From Ketogulonicigenium robustum (lineage in GTDB: Bacteria; Pseudomonadota; Alphaproteobacteria; Rhodobacterales; Rhodobacteraceae), in contig NZ_CP019937.1 in NCBI RefSeq assembly GCF_002117445.1, forward strand, positions 2,167,501 through 2,231,500: 64,000 nt of DNA. The letters run 5' to 3'. This document shows positions 9,485 through 19,613 of this stretch, one piece after another. The notes under the pieces are model-generated. The model did not search any database, was not told the DNA's origin, and worked only from the letters and a program-made list of their open reading frames with translations. The position numbers and the translations under genes are program-made. The number at the start of each line of letters is the position of its first letter. Within the stretch, counting starts at the first letter, position 1.

Positions 9485-10075
9485 TTAGTGCAGGTTCGGG
9501 GCGAAATTGATCCACACCGCTTGATAGTCAATACCGCCCATATCCATGTTGCGGCCCGCAGCCTCCATCTCCAATCCGCAGCGCGCGGCCCAGCGGCCCC
9601 AGTTTGACGGCAGCAACGCAAGCATCTGGTGGATGTTTTCCTCGCGCGCGGTTTGCATCATCTGGCGCACCAAATGCACCCGCGTGCTACGCCGCAGATT
9701 TGCGGGAATATCGTTGGAGACGAACCCCCGGCTTACCTCCCACACGCCCGACGTGACGGGCGCGGGGGTATGCAGCAGGTCGGCGGGGATCGTCTCGAGA
9801 AGGCCGCGCTGTGCATCGCGGATCATATAGCTGTAGATCCCGCATTGCGCCGTTGTCGGCGTAAGACGCACGCCCGCCAAAACGCGGCCAGCGTCGTCGT
9901 GAACGGCCACCCAGCGCGAGGCGGGGGTGTCGTATTGGTCGAACTCCATACCCATCGCCTCGGGCAGGTCCCATTGGCGGCGAATAATGAACGATTCGCG
10001 CCTTGCGCGCAAAACGTTCACGAAAAGCTCGCCATGGTTGTGCAGGTTGGCGAAAGAAAGGGTCGTACTTTGCAT
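9485..10075 (-). CDS. luxI: LuxI-family acyl-homoserine-lactone synthase
   Basis: A 196-residue autoinducer synthase that makes N-acyl-homoserine lactone from S-adenosylmethionine and an acyl-ACP. Most invariant LuxI residues occur at the canonical spacing: Arg25, Phe29, Trp35, Glu44, Asp46, Asp49, Arg70, then Glu113 and Arg116 in WEVSRGFV. The usual aromatic residue in the MLxDxF segment is Gln89 here (MIRDAQRGLL), a form I recall from other Rhodobacterales synthases. Acyl-chain length cannot be predicted. It lies 59 nt downstream of luxR in the same direction, with a dyad between them and only a weak GAGAAA ribosome site. Confidence 0.93.
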   Translation of the reverse strand: MQSTTLSFANLHNHGELFVNVLRARRESFIIRRQWDLPEAMGMEFDQYDTPASRWVAVHDDAGRVLAGVRLTPTTAQCGIYSYMIRDAQRGLLETIPADLLHTPAPVTSGVWEVSRGFVSNDIPANLRRSTRVHLVRQMMQTAREENIHQMLALLPSNWGRWAARCGLEMEAAGRNMDMGGIDYQAVWINFAPNLH

Positions 10076-10096
10076 AGTTTTTCTCGCTGTGAGGAT

Positions 10097-10118
10097 GTGT
10101 GGGAAGCCCCACCCACAC
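10097..10118 (-). promoter_or_regulatory. 22-bp dyad upstream of luxI (possible lux box or luxR 3' hairpin)
   Basis: Inverted repeat GTGTGGG-N8-CCCACAC centred in the luxR-luxI gap, ending 21 nt before the luxI ATG. Its size and position suit a LuxR-type operator, but the short distance to the ATG and the hairpin potential also fit an mRNA structure. Confidence 0.35.
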
Positions 10119-10134
10119 CGTCACAGGAGAAGGT

Positions 10135-10746
10135 TCAAAGCAGTCTGTAGTCCCTTGCTCGTTGAATGGCCTCGGCCGTAGTGCGGGCCAGTAATGCGGT
10201 CCGCGCGGCAGTCAGCCTCGCTTTTAATGCGCTTTCAGAAATATTCAGACGGGCCGCGGCGGCTGCGTGACGATCCCCCTCGGCGATGCAGCGTAGGGCC
10301 TCGATCTGCGCTTCGGTCAAAGACCGCGGGGGTTCAGTAAATTCGTGTAACCGGCTGATAAGGTCGGAAAACTGAGAGATCTCGTCATCGGTAAACTCAC
10401 GATCACCGCGCGTTGCCGAGGCAATCGTGCGCGATTTCATCGGCCCGCAGGAAACGCAAAGCCCGTAAAGCATACCAAAGTCCCGTGCCTGCCCCAGAAT
10501 ATTGAACGGGTCGGGAAGGTCGATTTCACTCCAACGCGCGAGACCGATGGTACTGAAACCCCATGCGATGATCGGGTCGCGCAATGCGTAGGCCTCCTCT
10601 GTGTAACGTTCTGTCCAGCCCCTTGGAAAGGATTGATAATGCAGCATCGGCATCCCGAACCGGATGTGGAGCGCATAGAATATCCCACCCGGAGAAAGCG
10701 CCTCGAGTTTGGCGATGTACTGATCAATACCTATTCTGAGGGACAT
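10135..10746 (-). CDS. luxR: LuxR-family quorum-sensing transcriptional regulator
   Basis: A 203-residue regulator with an N-terminal autoinducer-binding domain and a C-terminal LuxR-type helix-turn-helix. Ligand-pocket residues are present as Trp44, Tyr48, Asp57-Pro58 and Trp72, matching Trp57, Tyr61, Asp70-Pro71 and Trp85 of TraR/LuxR. The DNA-binding part begins at LTEAQIEALRCIAEG and carries the Glu, Leu and Gly hallmarks. The recognition region SESALKARLTAARTALLAR departs from the common TVxxH/KL.xxNR pattern. The protein is about 35-40 residues shorter than typical LuxR, mostly at the N-terminus. Its base composition looks more AT-rich than that of its neighbours. It probably controls luxI. 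Confidence 0.9.
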   Translation of the reverse strand: MSLRIGIDQYIAKLEALSPGGIFYALHIRFGMPMLHYQSFPRGWTERYTEEAYALRDPIIAWGFSTIGLARWSEIDLPDPFNILGQARDFGMLYGLCVSCGPMKSRTIASATRGDREFTDDEISQFSDLISRLHEFTEPPRSLTEAQIEALRCIAEGDRHAAAAARLNISESALKARLTAARTALLARTTAEAIQRARDYRLL

Positions 10747-10751
10747 ATCTT

Positions 10752-10780
10752 TTTAGACAGGTTACAGGGCCTGCCGTCAA
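10752..10780 (-). promoter_or_regulatory. Sigma-70-like promoter of luxR, possibly leaderless
   Basis: TTGACG (10775-10780), 17-nt spacer, TCTAAA (10752-10757) on the minus strand. The -10 box ends 5 nt before the luxR ATG, so transcription would start at or next to the ATG, giving a leaderless message. No ribosome site precedes that ATG. Confidence 0.5.
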
Positions 10781-10897
10781 CACGGGCTGCGAGACGACCA
10801 ATGAAACAACTGTCCAGCGCGGATCAACCAAGGTCAATCGGAATCCGGTTGCTGCTTAAATTAAAGGGCCAAACAGGGTCATTTCTAGCCGCGAACG

Positions 10898-10937
10898 GGA
10901 AAAGAAAAGCCCCGCCGCGCTAAAAGCGGGCGGGGCC
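10898..10937 (-). terminator. Intrinsic terminator of the alpha operon (after rplQ)
   Basis: GC-rich stem (8 bp, arms 10909-10916 and 10929-10936, with extra inner pairs) followed on the minus strand by TTTTCTTTTC. It lies 24 nt past the rplQ stop and separates the ribosomal operon from luxR. Confidence 0.85.
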
Positions 10938-10960
10938 AAAAATACGGCGATGCGTGGAAA

Positions 10961-11380
10961 TTACGCTTCGACGATATCTTCTGCTTCCAGACGGGCACGG
11001 TCTGCAGCGCCCTTGGCCGAAACGTCGCGGTCGACGAATTCGATGATCGCCATCGGGGCCATGTCACCGTAACGGAAACCAGCCTTCAGCACGCGGACGT
11101 AACCGCCGCTGCGATCCTTGTAGCGCGGGCCCAAGATTTCGAACAGCTTGGCAACGTGCATGTCTTGCTTCAGGCGCGACTGTGCTTGACGGCGGGCGTG
11201 CAGGTCGCCGCGCTTGCCCAGCGTCACCAGCTTGTCGATGATGCGCTTCAATTCCTTGGCTTTGGGCAGAGTGGTCTTGATCTGCTCATGCTCGATCAAC
11301 GAGCCAGCCATGTTTGCAAACAGAGCCTTGCGGTGCTCGTGCGTGCGGTTCAGCTTACGATAGCCACTACCGTGGTTCAT
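10961..11380 (-). CDS. rplQ: 50S ribosomal protein L17
   Basis: A 139-residue protein with the L17 N-terminus [13 protein letters not shown] and the [16 protein letters not shown] segment. L17 lies near the exit of the peptide tunnel of the large subunit. This is the last gene of the alpha operon (rpsM-rpsK-rpoA-rplQ). AGGAG precedes the ATG. An intrinsic terminator follows it. Confidence 0.97.
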   Translation of the reverse strand: MNHGSGYRKLNRTHEHRKALFANMAGSLIEHEQIKTTLPKAKELKRIIDKLVTLGKRGDLHARRQAQSRLKQDMHVAKLFEILGPRYKDRSGGYVRVLKAGFRYGDMAPMAIIEFVDRDVSAKGAADRARLEAEDIVEA

Positions 11381-11458
11381 GATGTTAACTCCTAAATTTT
11401 ACTTTGTCCGGTGCCGGTCATGGCCGACACACTCCTTGGGGCTTCGGGCCCTAGTAAA

Positions 11459-11482
11459 CGCGGGGCAGTTGCCCGCCCCGCG
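11459..11482 (-). terminator. Hairpin between rpoA and rplQ
   Basis: 8-bp perfect GC stem (11459-11466 with 11475-11482) starting 7 nt past the rpoA stop, followed on the minus strand by TTTACT. The short T-run suggests partial termination or processing rather than full stop, because rplQ continues the operon. Confidence 0.4.
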
Positions 11483-11488
11483 AATGGC

Positions 11489-12505
11489 TTAGAACTGGTC
11501 TTCGTACTTCTTGGCCAGGTCTTCGATGTTTTCCGGCGGCCATTCCTCGACATCCATGCCGAGGTGCAGGCCCATGCCCGAAAGCACTTCCTTGATCTCG
11601 TTCAGCGACTTGCGGCCGAAGTTCGGGGTGCGGAGCATCTCGGCTTCGGTTTTCTGGATCAGGTCGCCGATGTAGACGATGTTATCGTTCTTCAGGCAGT
11701 TTGCCGAACGGACCGACAGTTCCAGCTCGTCCACTTTCTTCAGCAGAAGCGGGTTGAACTCGAGCCCGTCGTCAGCCGCGCCGCCCGAAGCCGATTCCGG
11801 CTCGTCGAAGTTCACGAAGATCGACAGTTGGTCTTGCAGGATACGCGCGGCGTAAGCCACAGCGTCTTCCGGCGTCAGACCACCGTTGGTTTCGATTTTC
11901 ATGGTCAGTTTGTCGTAGTCTAGCACCTGACCTTCGCGGGTCGGCTGCACTTCGTACGACACCTTCTTGACCGGCGAATAAAGGGCGTCGATGGCGATCA
12001 GGCCGATCGGCGCGTCTTCAGGCTTGTTACGGTCAGCTGCAACATAGCCTTTGCCGGTGTTGACGGTCAGTTCCATGTAAAGCGATGCGCCATCATCCAA
12101 GTGGCAGATCACATGATCCTTGTTCAGGACTTCGATACCGTTCGATTCGCTGATGTCGCCAGCGGTGACGATGGTCGGGCCTTTGGCCTGAATCGACACA
12201 CGACGCGGGCCTTCGACATCCATGCGGATGGCGACGCCTTTCAGGTTCAGAATGATGTCGGTCACATCCTCGCGCACGCCGGCGATCGAGGAGAATTCAT
12301 GCAGGACGTTGTCGATCTGCACGGCCGTAATCGCGGCCCCTTGCAGCGACGACAGCAGGATGCGGCGCAGCGCATTGCCCAGTGTCAGACCGAAGCCACG
12401 CTCCAGCGGCTCGGCAACGATGGTCGCCTGACGGGCCGCATCGGCACCGGGGCGTACATCGAGTTGGGTCGGCTTGATAAGCTCGGACCAATTCCTGTGG
12501 ATCAT
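11489..12505 (-). CDS. rpoA: DNA-directed RNA polymerase alpha subunit
   Basis: A 338-residue protein with the assembly domain (NTD, including [19 protein letters not shown]) and the C-terminal DNA/activator-binding domain with the helix-hairpin segment [19 protein letters not shown] flexible acidic linker lies around residues 235-250. The ATG at 12505 gives [12 protein letters not shown], and GGAGGG lies 4 nt upstream; an ATG four codons earlier overlaps that site. It nucleates assembly of polymerase with the RpoB and RpoC encoded 20 kb upstream. Confidence 0.97.
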   Translation of the reverse strand: MIHRNWSELIKPTQLDVRPGADAARQATIVAEPLERGFGLTLGNALRRILLSSLQGAAITAVQIDNVLHEFSSIAGVREDVTDIILNLKGVAIRMDVEGPRRVSIQAKGPTIVTAGDISESNGIEVLNKDHVICHLDDGASLYMELTVNTGKGYVAADRNKPEDAPIGLIAIDALYSPVKKVSYEVQPTREGQVLDYDKLTMKIETNGGLTPEDAVAYAARILQDQLSIFVNFDEPESASGGAADDGLEFNPLLLKKVDELELSVRSANCLKNDNIVYIGDLIQKTEAEMLRTPNFGRKSLNEIKEVLSGMGLHLGMDVEEWPPENIEDLAKKYEDQF

Positions 12506-12619
12506 GTGTCCCTCCATTCCTGTCCGTCCCCATGTCCAGTTGGACGGACGCCCGAGGTTGCAATGACGAAGGCAGGGCCGCCCCGAAAACGGAGTGACCC
12601 TGCCAGCAGGCGAGTAGAA

Positions 12620-13012
12620 TTAGACGCGACGGCGCTTCGGCGGGCGGCAGCCGTTGTGCGCGATCGGCGTCACATCACGGATCGACGTAATGTTGAAGCC
12701 AACAGCAGCCAAAGCACGCAGAGCCGATTCGCGGCCCGAACCGGGGCCTTGGACTTCGACTTCCAGCGTCTTCACACCATGTTCCTGAGCCTTACGGCCA
12801 GCATCTTCAGCAGCCATTTGCGCGGCATAAGGCGTCGACTTACGCGAGCCTTTGAAGCCCATAGTGCCAGCCGACGACCACGAGATCGCATTGCCTTGCA
12901 CGTCCGAGATCAGGATCTTGGTGTTGTTGAACGACGAGTTCACATGCGCCACGCCAGCGGCGATGTTCTTGGAGACCTTCTTCTTGCCCCCACGGCGGGT
13001 ATCACGAGCCAT
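12620..13012 (-). CDS. rpsK: 30S ribosomal protein S11
   Basis: A 130-residue platform protein of the small subunit, with [41 protein letters not shown] split into the usual segments, and the C-terminal [18 protein letters not shown] block. AAGGAG precedes the ATG. It lies between rpsM and rpoA. A loose GGCAGGG/CCCTGCC dyad is present in the 114-nt gap before rpoA. Confidence 0.97.
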   Translation of the reverse strand: MARDTRRGGKKKVSKNIAAGVAHVNSSFNNTKILISDVQGNAISWSSAGTMGFKGSRKSTPYAAQMAAEDAGRKAQEHGVKTLEVEVQGPGSGRESALRALAAVGFNITSIRDVTPIAHNGCRPPKRRRV

Positions 13013-13024
13013 GTCGGAGTCTCC

Positions 13025-13393
13025 TTACTTCTTCTTGCCGGCGATGGCCTTTGCGGGGCCTTTGCGGGTACGTGCGTTGGTGTGCGTGCGCTGGCCGCGA
13101 ACCGGCAGGTTACGGCGGTGACGCAGGCCACGGTAGGCGCCCAGGTCCATCAAACGCTTGATGTTCATGGTCACTTCACGGCGCAGGTCGCCTTCGACGG
13201 TCAGGTTGGCGTCGATGTATTCGCGGATCGCCAGAACTTCGGCGTCCGACAGTTCGTTCACGCGGCGGGTCAGGTCGATGCCGACAGCGGCACAGATCTG
13301 CTCGGCCGTCGCAGGGCCGATACCGGTGATGTAAGTCAGAGCGATGGGAACCCGCTTTGCAGTCGGGATGTTAACGCCGGCAATACGTGCCAC
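13025..13393 (-). CDS. rpsM: 30S ribosomal protein S13
   Basis: A 122-residue head protein of the small subunit. The start is GTG at 13393 (protein begins [11 protein letters not shown]), with GGAAG upstream; the longer frame has no homologous N-terminus. The helix-hairpin segment IGPATAEQI and the basic tail with [25 protein letters not shown] (in the usual blocks) are present. It is the first gene of the alpha operon. It is 188 nt from adk, a gap that contains two loose dyads (13445-13462 and about 13522-13574) and no clear promoter. Confidence 0.97.
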   Translation of the reverse strand: MARIAGVNIPTAKRVPIALTYITGIGPATAEQICAAVGIDLTRRVNELSDAEVLAIREYIDANLTVEGDLRREVTMNIKRLMDLGAYRGLRHRRNLPVRGQRTHTNARTRKGPAKAIAGKKK

Positions 13394-13581
13394 GTTGCTT
13401 CCTTTCGTTGCGATTCCGTCGTACCGGAACCTTTTTTCACAACAGCACCCCCACAAGGGTGCCACTTCTTAGGTAGTCAGCCGCATGCACCGGAGTGCAT
13501 GGGCGATTCTTGTCCGCAGTGCGGGATGGGGTTCCTTACGGGGGAACGCCGCTGGCGTCAACCCCACCCCGTCACTTAGCG

Positions 13582-14241
13582 TCAGGCCCTGGGCTTTCCA
13601 TCAAGAAAGCCGGCGATCTGCGCGGCAACTTCGTCGATTTCGGCCAAACCGTTCACCATGCGCAGCTTGTGTGCATAGTAATAGTAGCCCACCAAAGGCG
13701 ACGTCTGCTTGTAATACGCCATCAGGCGCGTCTTCAGCGATTCGGCGTTGTCATCGGCGCGACGGGTGAACGTCGTGCCGCCACAAACGGTGCACTTGCC
13801 ATCAGCCGGGATCGGCTTCGTGACATCGTGGTAAACCTCGCCGCACGTGGCGCAGGTCGAACGGCCCGAAACGCGGGCGACGAGGATTTCGTCGTCGACC
13901 TGCATTTCGACCACGTGGTCGATATCCTGCCCCAGATCCGCCATCAGCTTACCCAAGGCATCGGCCTGCCGCAGCGTGCGCGGGAAGCCGTCGAAAATAT
14001 AGCCGCCGGTGGCGCCGCCTGTTTCCAGACGCTCGCGGATCAGGCCGATCACGATCTCGTCCGTGACCAAGTGGCCCTTATCCATCACCTCGGCGACACG
14101 CTTGCCCATCTCGGTGCCCGAGCTGCGAGCTTCGCGCAGCATGTCACCGGTCGACAATTGAACCATACCGCGCGTTTCAACCAGAATCCGTGCCTGAGTG
14201 CCCTTACCAGCACCCGGTGGCCCAAGAAGGATAATGTTCAT
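13582..14241 (-). CDS. adk: Adenylate kinase, zinc-finger LID type
   Basis: A 219-residue enzyme that interconverts ATP + AMP and 2 ADP. It has the P-loop [11 protein letters not shown] at the N-terminus, the AMP-binding segment with [14 protein letters not shown], and a LID domain with four cysteines in CATC and CTVC, indicating a zinc-binding long-form kinase. It overlaps secY by an ATGA, as is typical for the secY-adk pair in the spc operon. Confidence 0.96.
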   Translation of the reverse strand: MNIILLGPPGAGKGTQARILVETRGMVQLSTGDMLREARSSGTEMGKRVAEVMDKGHLVTDEIVIGLIRERLETGGATGGYIFDGFPRTLRQADALGKLMADLGQDIDHVVEMQVDDEILVARVSGRSTCATCGEVYHDVTKPIPADGKCTVCGGTTFTRRADDNAESLKTRLMAYYKQTSPLVGYYYYAHKLRMVNGLAEIDEVAAQIAGFLDGKPRA

Positions 14242-15611
14242 CGACGCGAAGGTCCTTTTGCCTTTGACTTAGTCGTTGCGGACTTGCGGCCGCGCAGTTG
14301 CGACTTTTGAATCAGCCCTTCGTATTGATGGGCCAACAGATGCGATTGGACTTGCTGGATCGTGTCCATCCCGACTGAAACGATAATCAGGATCGACGTG
14401 CCGCCGATATAGGCGTTGATTCCCAGCTCGAACCGGAGCAGATCGGGCAGCAGCACGACCAGCGCCAGATAGCCAGCACCCAATACCAGCACGCGGTTCA
14501 CGACATAGTCGAGGTAATCGACCGTGCGCTTGCCCGGGCGGATACCCGGGATGAAGCCGTTCTGGTTCTTCAGGTTTTCAGCGACATCTTCGGTCTTGAA
14601 CGCCACTTCCTTGGTGTAGAAGTAGGTAAAGAAGACGATCAGCAGGACCGACAGCAGAAGATACAGCGGCTGGCCTTGGCCAAAGTAGGCCAGAATCCAG
14701 CTCATGACCGGGCCGGTTGCCGCACTGGTCGAGAAGGTCGCCAGCGTGGTCGGCAGCAGCAGCAGCGTCGAGGCGAAGATCGCAGGAATAACGCCCGCGG
14801 GGTTCACCTTGATCGGAAGGTGCGACGAGCCGCCGTCGTAGATCTTCATCCCCACCTGACGGCGCGGATACTGGATATGGATCTTGCGCAGGCTACGTTC
14901 CATGAACACGACGAAGGTCAGTGTCGCCAGAACCACCAGAATGATCAGTAAAATCGCACCCGTGCTGATGGCACCCGTGCGGCCCTGCAACAGGAACTGC
15001 GCCATAGCGGCGGGAATTTCGGCGATGATCCCGATAAAGATGATCAGCGAGATACCGTTGCCGATGCCGCGTGCGGTGATCTGCTCGCCCAGCCACATCA
15101 GGAACATGGTGCCACCGACCAGCGTCACGATCGCATTGAAGCGGAACGCAAGGCCCGGATCGCTGACCATGTTGCCGGCCTCGAGGCTGGCAGCGATGCC
15201 GAAGCCCTGCACAAGCGCCAACGCCAGCGTGCCGTAACGGGTATATTGGTTGATTTTGCGGCGGCCTTGCTCGCCTTCTTTCTTCAGCTGCTTCAGCGGC
15301 TCCCACAGGGATGCCAGAAGCTGCACGATAATCGAAGCCGAGATATAGGGCATGATGCCCAAGGCGAAGATACCCATGCGCGCAAGGGCACCGCCGGTGA
15401 ACATGGACAGCATCCCGCCGATACCGGCAGCCGCCCCTTCCATGAAGTTTTGCAGTGCCAGATCGTCGATACCGGGCACGGGGATATAGGTCCCCAAGCG
15501 GTAGACGATCAGCAGCATGATGGTAAAGAAAATGCGCTGGCGCAGCTCGGTTGCCCGGCCAAGGGCCGACCAGCTGAGGTTTGCCGCCATTTGCTCTGCT
15601 GCAGATGCCAT
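14238..15611 (-). CDS. secY: Protein translocase subunit SecY
   Basis: A 457-residue channel protein with ten predicted membrane helices. It has the SecY signatures [13 protein letters not shown] near helix 1, GMGNG-like [15 protein letters not shown] and the cytoplasmic C-terminal loop [10 protein letters not shown]. It forms the inner-membrane translocon with SecE, encoded at 42903-43103. The ATG at 15611 fits the Rhodobacterales N-terminus [15 protein letters not shown]. An in-frame ATG seven codons earlier is possible. It follows rplO by 107 nt. Confidence 0.96.
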   Translation of the reverse strand: MASAAEQMAANLSWSALGRATELRQRIFFTIMLLIVYRLGTYIPVPGIDDLALQNFMEGAAAGIGGMLSMFTGGALARMGIFALGIMPYISASIIVQLLASLWEPLKQLKKEGEQGRRKINQYTRYGTLALALVQGFGIAASLEAGNMVSDPGLAFRFNAIVTLVGGTMFLMWLGEQITARGIGNGISLIIFIGIIAEIPAAMAQFLLQGRTGAISTGAILLIILVVLATLTFVVFMERSLRKIHIQYPRRQVGMKIYDGGSSHLPIKVNPAGVIPAIFASTLLLLPTTLATFSTSAATGPVMSWILAYFGQGQPLYLLLSVLLIVFFTYFYTKEVAFKTEDVAENLKNQNGFIPGIRPGKRTVDYLDYVVNRVLVLGAGYLALVVLLPDLLRFELGINAYIGGTSILIIVSVGMDTIQQVQSHLLAHQYEGLIQKSQLRGRKSATTKSKAKGPSRR

Positions 15612-15718
15612 GCGAGGCGCTCTCTCTGTCATGAAAGCGCCGCCACCCGGGCTGTCCAGGCAGCGGCGCAAAAAAGGATGATCAGACGTTAGGCGCGACT
15701 TGCACGCCTGACAACCGA

Positions 15719-16189
15719 TTATTCGGCGGCAGCTTGCGCAACCTTCAGCGAACCGCCAACCTTTTCAACCGCTTCTACAGCACCTTGCGAGGCGCCGGTC
15801 ACGGTGAAGTTAGCTTTGGCAGTCAGTTCGCCCTTGGCCAGAATACGGATGCCGTCCAGCTTGCGACGGACCAGACCCGAAGCAACCAGAGCGTCTTCGG
15901 TGATCTCGGCCGAGATATCCAGCTTGCCGAGGTCGATGAACTTCTGGATCAGGCCCAAGTTGATAACCGCGTAGTGCTTGGCGTTCGGCTTGGTGAAGCC
16001 ACGCTTGGGCAGACGGCGGTAGATCGGCATTTGGCCGCCTTCGAAGCCGTTGATTGCAACGCCCGAACGCGAGCTTTGGCCCTTGATACCACGGCCACCG
16101 GTTTTACCCTTGCCCGAACCCGGACCACGGCCAACGCGCTTACGGCGCTTGGTTGCACCTTCGTTATCGTGCAGTTCATGCAGTTTCAT
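15719..16189 (-). CDS. rplO: 50S ribosomal protein L15
   Basis: A 156-residue protein with the glycine- and basic-rich N-terminus ([21 protein letters not shown] region) and the L15 signature around [17 protein letters not shown]. The ATG at 16189 ([11 protein letters not shown]) is chosen over a longer frame that has no similarity to L15. It lies between rpmD and secY in the spc operon. Confidence 0.97.
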   Translation of the reverse strand: MKLHELHDNEGATKRRKRVGRGPGSGKGKTGGRGIKGQSSRSGVAINGFEGGQMPIYRRLPKRGFTKPNAKHYAVINLGLIQKFIDLGKLDISAEITEDALVASGLVRRKLDGIRILAKGELTAKANFTVTGASQGAVEAVEKVGGSLKVAQAAAE

Positions 16190-16320
16190 GTCGCTACTCC
16201 TTAAAACCGGAATCGCCCCCCCAGCGACGGAGCGGGCGAACACGGCAAAAAATGATGGGCAGGAATTACCCTGCCCTACGGAAAAGGCCAACCCCGAAAA
16301 AACGGGATTGGCCTATTTGA

Positions 16321-16509
16321 TTAGCCGCGCTCTTCGATGATTTCGACGAGGTGCGGGATCGAGTTCACCATGCCGCGCACCGAGGGGGTATCCTCGAGCT
16401 CGCGGGTGCGGTGCATCTTGTTCAGGCCGAGGCCCTTCAGCGTCGCTTCTTGCTTAGCCGGACGGCGAGCAGGCGAGCGAACTTGCTTTACAACGATGGT
16501 CTTCGCCAT
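16321..16509 (-). CDS. rpmD: 50S ribosomal protein L30
   Basis: A 62-residue small protein with the L30 pattern [15 protein letters not shown] and [21 protein letters not shown]. It starts 12 nt after rpsE, and the next gene rplO begins 131 nt downstream of its stop. Between them a CCC-rich stretch and an AATCCCG-type repeat (around 16263-16312) could form a weak hairpin. Confidence 0.96.
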   Translation of the reverse strand: MAKTIVVKQVRSPARRPAKQEATLKGLGLNKMHRTRELEDTPSVRGMVNSIPHLVEIIEERG

Positions 16510-16521
16510 TGTGTCAGGTCC

Positions 16522-17085
16522 TTACGCTTCGACCGTTTCGGCGGCTTCGCCGGTACGGTGCAGGATGTCTGCCACTTTCTTGCCACGACGCTGGGCAACC
16601 GCACGGGGCGACTGCTCGGCCTTCAGGGCGTTCATGGTGGCGCGGATCATGTTGTAAGGGTTCTGCGAGCCCAGGGACTTCGAAACGACGTCCTGAACAC
16701 CCAGCATCTCGAACACAGCGCGCATCGGACCACCCGCGATGATCCCGGTACCGGGAACAGCGGTGCGCATCACGATACGACCGGCGCCGTGGCGCCCTTC
16801 GATGTCGTGGTGCAGCGTGCGGCCTTCGCGCAGCTGAACGCGGATCATGCTGCGTTTAGCTTGCTCGGTTGCCTTACGGATCGCTTCGGGCACTTCTTTC
16901 GCTTTACCCTTGCCAAACCCTACGCGGCCCTTTTGGTCGCCAACGACCACCAGGGCTGCAAAGCCCATGCGGCGGCCGCCCTTGACGGTCTTGGACACGC
17001 GGTTGATCGCCACGAGACGATCGGCGAATTCCGGGGCAGCTTCCTCGCGGTCGCGACGGTCCCGGCGGTTTTCACGTTCTGCCAT
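16522..17085 (-). CDS. rpsE: 30S ribosomal protein S5
   Basis: A 187-residue protein with the N-terminal double-stranded-RNA-like S5 domain ([39 protein letters not shown]) and the C-terminal domain with [20 protein letters not shown]5 contributes to decoding accuracy. It starts 11 nt after rplR with a normal ribosome site. The acidic C-terminal tail GEAAETVEA is common in alphaproteobacteria. Confidence 0.97.
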   Translation of the reverse strand: MAERENRRDRRDREEAAPEFADRLVAINRVSKTVKGGRRMGFAALVVVGDQKGRVGFGKGKAKEVPEAIRKATEQAKRSMIRVQLREGRTLHHDIEGRHGAGRIVMRTAVPGTGIIAGGPMRAVFEMLGVQDVVSKSLGSQNPYNMIRATMNALKAEQSPRAVAQRRGKKVADILHRTGEAAETVEA

Positions 17086-17096
17086 ATCTCGTCTCC

Positions 17097-17456
17097 TCAG
17101 ATCTTCAGGCCGGCTTCACGCGCGGCATCTGCCAAGGCCTTGATCTTCCCGTGGTAGACGAAACCACCGCGGTCGAAATAGGCTTCGGTCACACCTGCAG
17201 CTTTGGCACGCTCGGCGATAGTAGCGCCGATCTTGCTTGCAGCTTCGATGTTGTTCTTGCCGACGTAGCCCAGGTCCTTCTCGAGCGTCGAAGCCGAGGC
17301 GATTGTCACGCCGGCTACGTCGTCGATCAGCTGGACGCTGATGTTCTTGAGCGAACGGTGTACCGACAGGCGAAGACGCCCGGCGTTGACCGCCCGCAGT
17401 TTGTTCCGAACGCGCATACGGCGCTTCAGGAACAGTTCCCGCTTGCTGTTTGCCAT
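17097..17456 (-). CDS. rplR: 50S ribosomal protein L18
   Basis: A 119-residue 5S-rRNA-binding protein with [20 protein letters not shown] and the C-terminal [24 protein letters not shown]. It starts 11 nt downstream of rplF in the spc operon. Confidence 0.97.
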   Translation of the reverse strand: MANSKRELFLKRRMRVRNKLRAVNAGRLRLSVHRSLKNISVQLIDDVAGVTIASASTLEKDLGYVGKNNIEAASKIGATIAERAKAAGVTEAYFDRGGFVYHGKIKALADAAREAGLKI

Positions 17457-17467
17457 TATCGCGTTCC

Positions 17468-18001
17468 TTACTTCTTCTTCCCTTCCTTACGGAAGATGAA
17501 TTCGCCCTTGTACTTGATACCCTTGCCTTTGTACGGCTCGGGCGCTTTCCATTCGCGAATGTTTGCCGCCACTTGACCGACGCGTTGTGCGTCAATGCCC
17601 TCGATGACGATTTCAGTCTGCTTGGGCGAGGTCACGGTGACGTCATTCGGAATTTCGAAGTTGACGTCGTGCGAGTAACCCAGCGACAGCTTGAGGACGT
17701 TGCCTTGGAGGTTGGCGCGGTAACCCACACCGGTGATCTCCAGTTCCTTGCGGAAACCCTTGGTCACGCCAGTGATCAGGTTTTCCACCATGGAACGCGA
17801 CATGCCCCATTGCTGACGCGCGCGCTTGGACAGGCCGCGGGGTGTGACGGTGACAGCACCGTCTTCCACAGCCAGCGTTACGTCGTCAGTCGCCTTGAAG
17901 TTCAAAGTGCCCTTCGGGCCTTTGATTTCAATCGACTGGCCCGAAACGGTCGCGGTGACGCCGGCGGGAATTGCCACAGGCTTCTTACCAATACGAGACA
18001 T
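17468..18001 (-). CDS. rplF: 50S ribosomal protein L6
   Basis: A 177-residue protein with two L6 repeats and the C-terminal signature [24 protein letters not shown] (in the usual blocks). The N-terminus [15 protein letters not shown] is typical. It lies 12 nt after rpsH in the spc operon. Confidence 0.97.
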   Translation of the reverse strand: MSRIGKKPVAIPAGVTATVSGQSIEIKGPKGTLNFKATDDVTLAVEDGAVTVTPRGLSKRARQQWGMSRSMVENLITGVTKGFRKELEITGVGYRANLQGNVLKLSLGYSHDVNFEIPNDVTVTSPKQTEIVIEGIDAQRVGQVAANIREWKAPEPYKGKGIKYKGEFIFRKEGKKK

Positions 18002-18013
18002 TCCAGGACCCCC

Positions 18014-18406
18014 TTAGAATACGGTGCACAGCACTTCGCCGCCAACGTTGGCAGCACGTGCATGTGCATCGGACATGACGCCCTTGGGAGTGGAGACGAT
18101 CGACACGCCCAGGCCCTGACGGACGGACGGCAGATCTTTCACACCCATGTACACGCGACGACCCGGCTTGGACACGCGCTTGATTTCGCGGATCACGGGG
18201 GTGCCTTCGTAGTACTTCAGGCCGATTTCAAAGGTGGGTTGATTGTTCGCGTCAACACCCGATTCGTAGCCACGGATGTAGCCTTCGTCGAGCAGGACAT
18301 CGAGAACCCAAGCGCGCAGCTTCGAAGCGGGCGTGACAACCGTCGAGCGGCCACGGGCTTGCGAGTTGCGGATGCGGGTCAGCATATCGCCGATAGGATC
18401 GTTCAT
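18014..18406 (-). CDS. rpsH: 30S ribosomal protein S8
   Basis: A 130-residue primary 16S-rRNA binder with [16 protein letters not shown] at the N-terminus and the signature [20 protein letters not shown] near the C-terminus. In E. coli S8 represses the spc operon by binding an rRNA-like site near rplE. No such site was recognised here. It starts 12 nt after rpsN. Confidence 0.97.
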   Translation of the reverse strand: MNDPIGDMLTRIRNSQARGRSTVVTPASKLRAWVLDVLLDEGYIRGYESGVDANNQPTFEIGLKYYEGTPVIREIKRVSKPGRRVYMGVKDLPSVRQGLGVSIVSTPKGVMSDAHARAANVGGEVLCTVF

Positions 18407-18418
18407 TGATCGCCCTCC

Positions 18419-18724
18419 TTACCAGCTGGACTTGACCATGCCGGGGATCTCGCCGTTCGAGCCAAGCTCGCGCAGCATGATCCGGCTGATCTTCAGCTTA
18501 CGGTAGTAGGCGTGGGGACGCCCGGTGAGTTGGCAACGGTTGTGCAGACGGGTTGCCGACGAGTTACGCGGCAGCTCGGCCAGCTTCAACGAAGCCTTGA
18601 AACGCTCTTCAACGGAAGCGTTCTTGTCGTTCGCAGCGGCCTTCAGCGCAGCGCGCTTTTCGGCATACTGAGCGACGAGCTTTTCGCGCTTCAGTTCGCG
18701 TTCGACCATGGATTTCTTAGCCAT
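18419..18724 (-). CDS. rpsN: 30S ribosomal protein S14 (zinc-free form)
   Basis: A 101-residue S14 of the long, zinc-independent type: only one cysteine is present ([14 protein letters not shown]) instead of the CxxC pairs of the short form. The N-terminus [17 protein letters not shown] fits. It lies between rplE and rpsH. Confidence 0.97.
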   Translation of the reverse strand: MAKKSMVERELKREKLVAQYAEKRAALKAAANDKNASVEERFKASLKLAELPRNSSATRLHNRCQLTGRPHAYYRKLKISRIMLRELGSNGEIPGMVKSSW

Positions 18725-18744
18725 AAATCTCTCTCCTGCCGCGA

Positions 18745-19307
<563 letters not shown>

Positions 19308-19308
<1 letters not shown>

Positions 19309-19613
19309 TAGATAGCCTCCCCGGTGGTTTTGGCGAAGCGAACCTTCTTGCCGTCTTCGATACGGAAGCCGACGCGGGTTGCTTTGCCGTTGGCATCAAC
19401 GATCGCCAGGTTCGACAGGTCCAGCGGCATAGCCTTGGGCTGACGACCACCTTGGTTGGTCTGGCTTTGTTTGACGTGGCGGATGGCGACGTTCACGCCT
19501 TCGACGACGGCGCGGCCGGCTTGGGGATCGACGCTGGCGATTTCGCCGGTCTTGCCCTTATCCTTGCCCGTCAGAACGACGACCTTGTCACCTTTACGCA
19601 GTTTGGCAGCCAT
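19308..19613 (-). CDS. rplX: 50S ribosomal protein L24
   Basis: A 101-residue assembly-initiator protein with a KOW motif at the N-terminus ([20 protein letters not shown]) and the [18 protein letters not shown] segment. It overlaps both neighbours through TAATG junctions with rplN and rplE. Confidence 0.97.
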
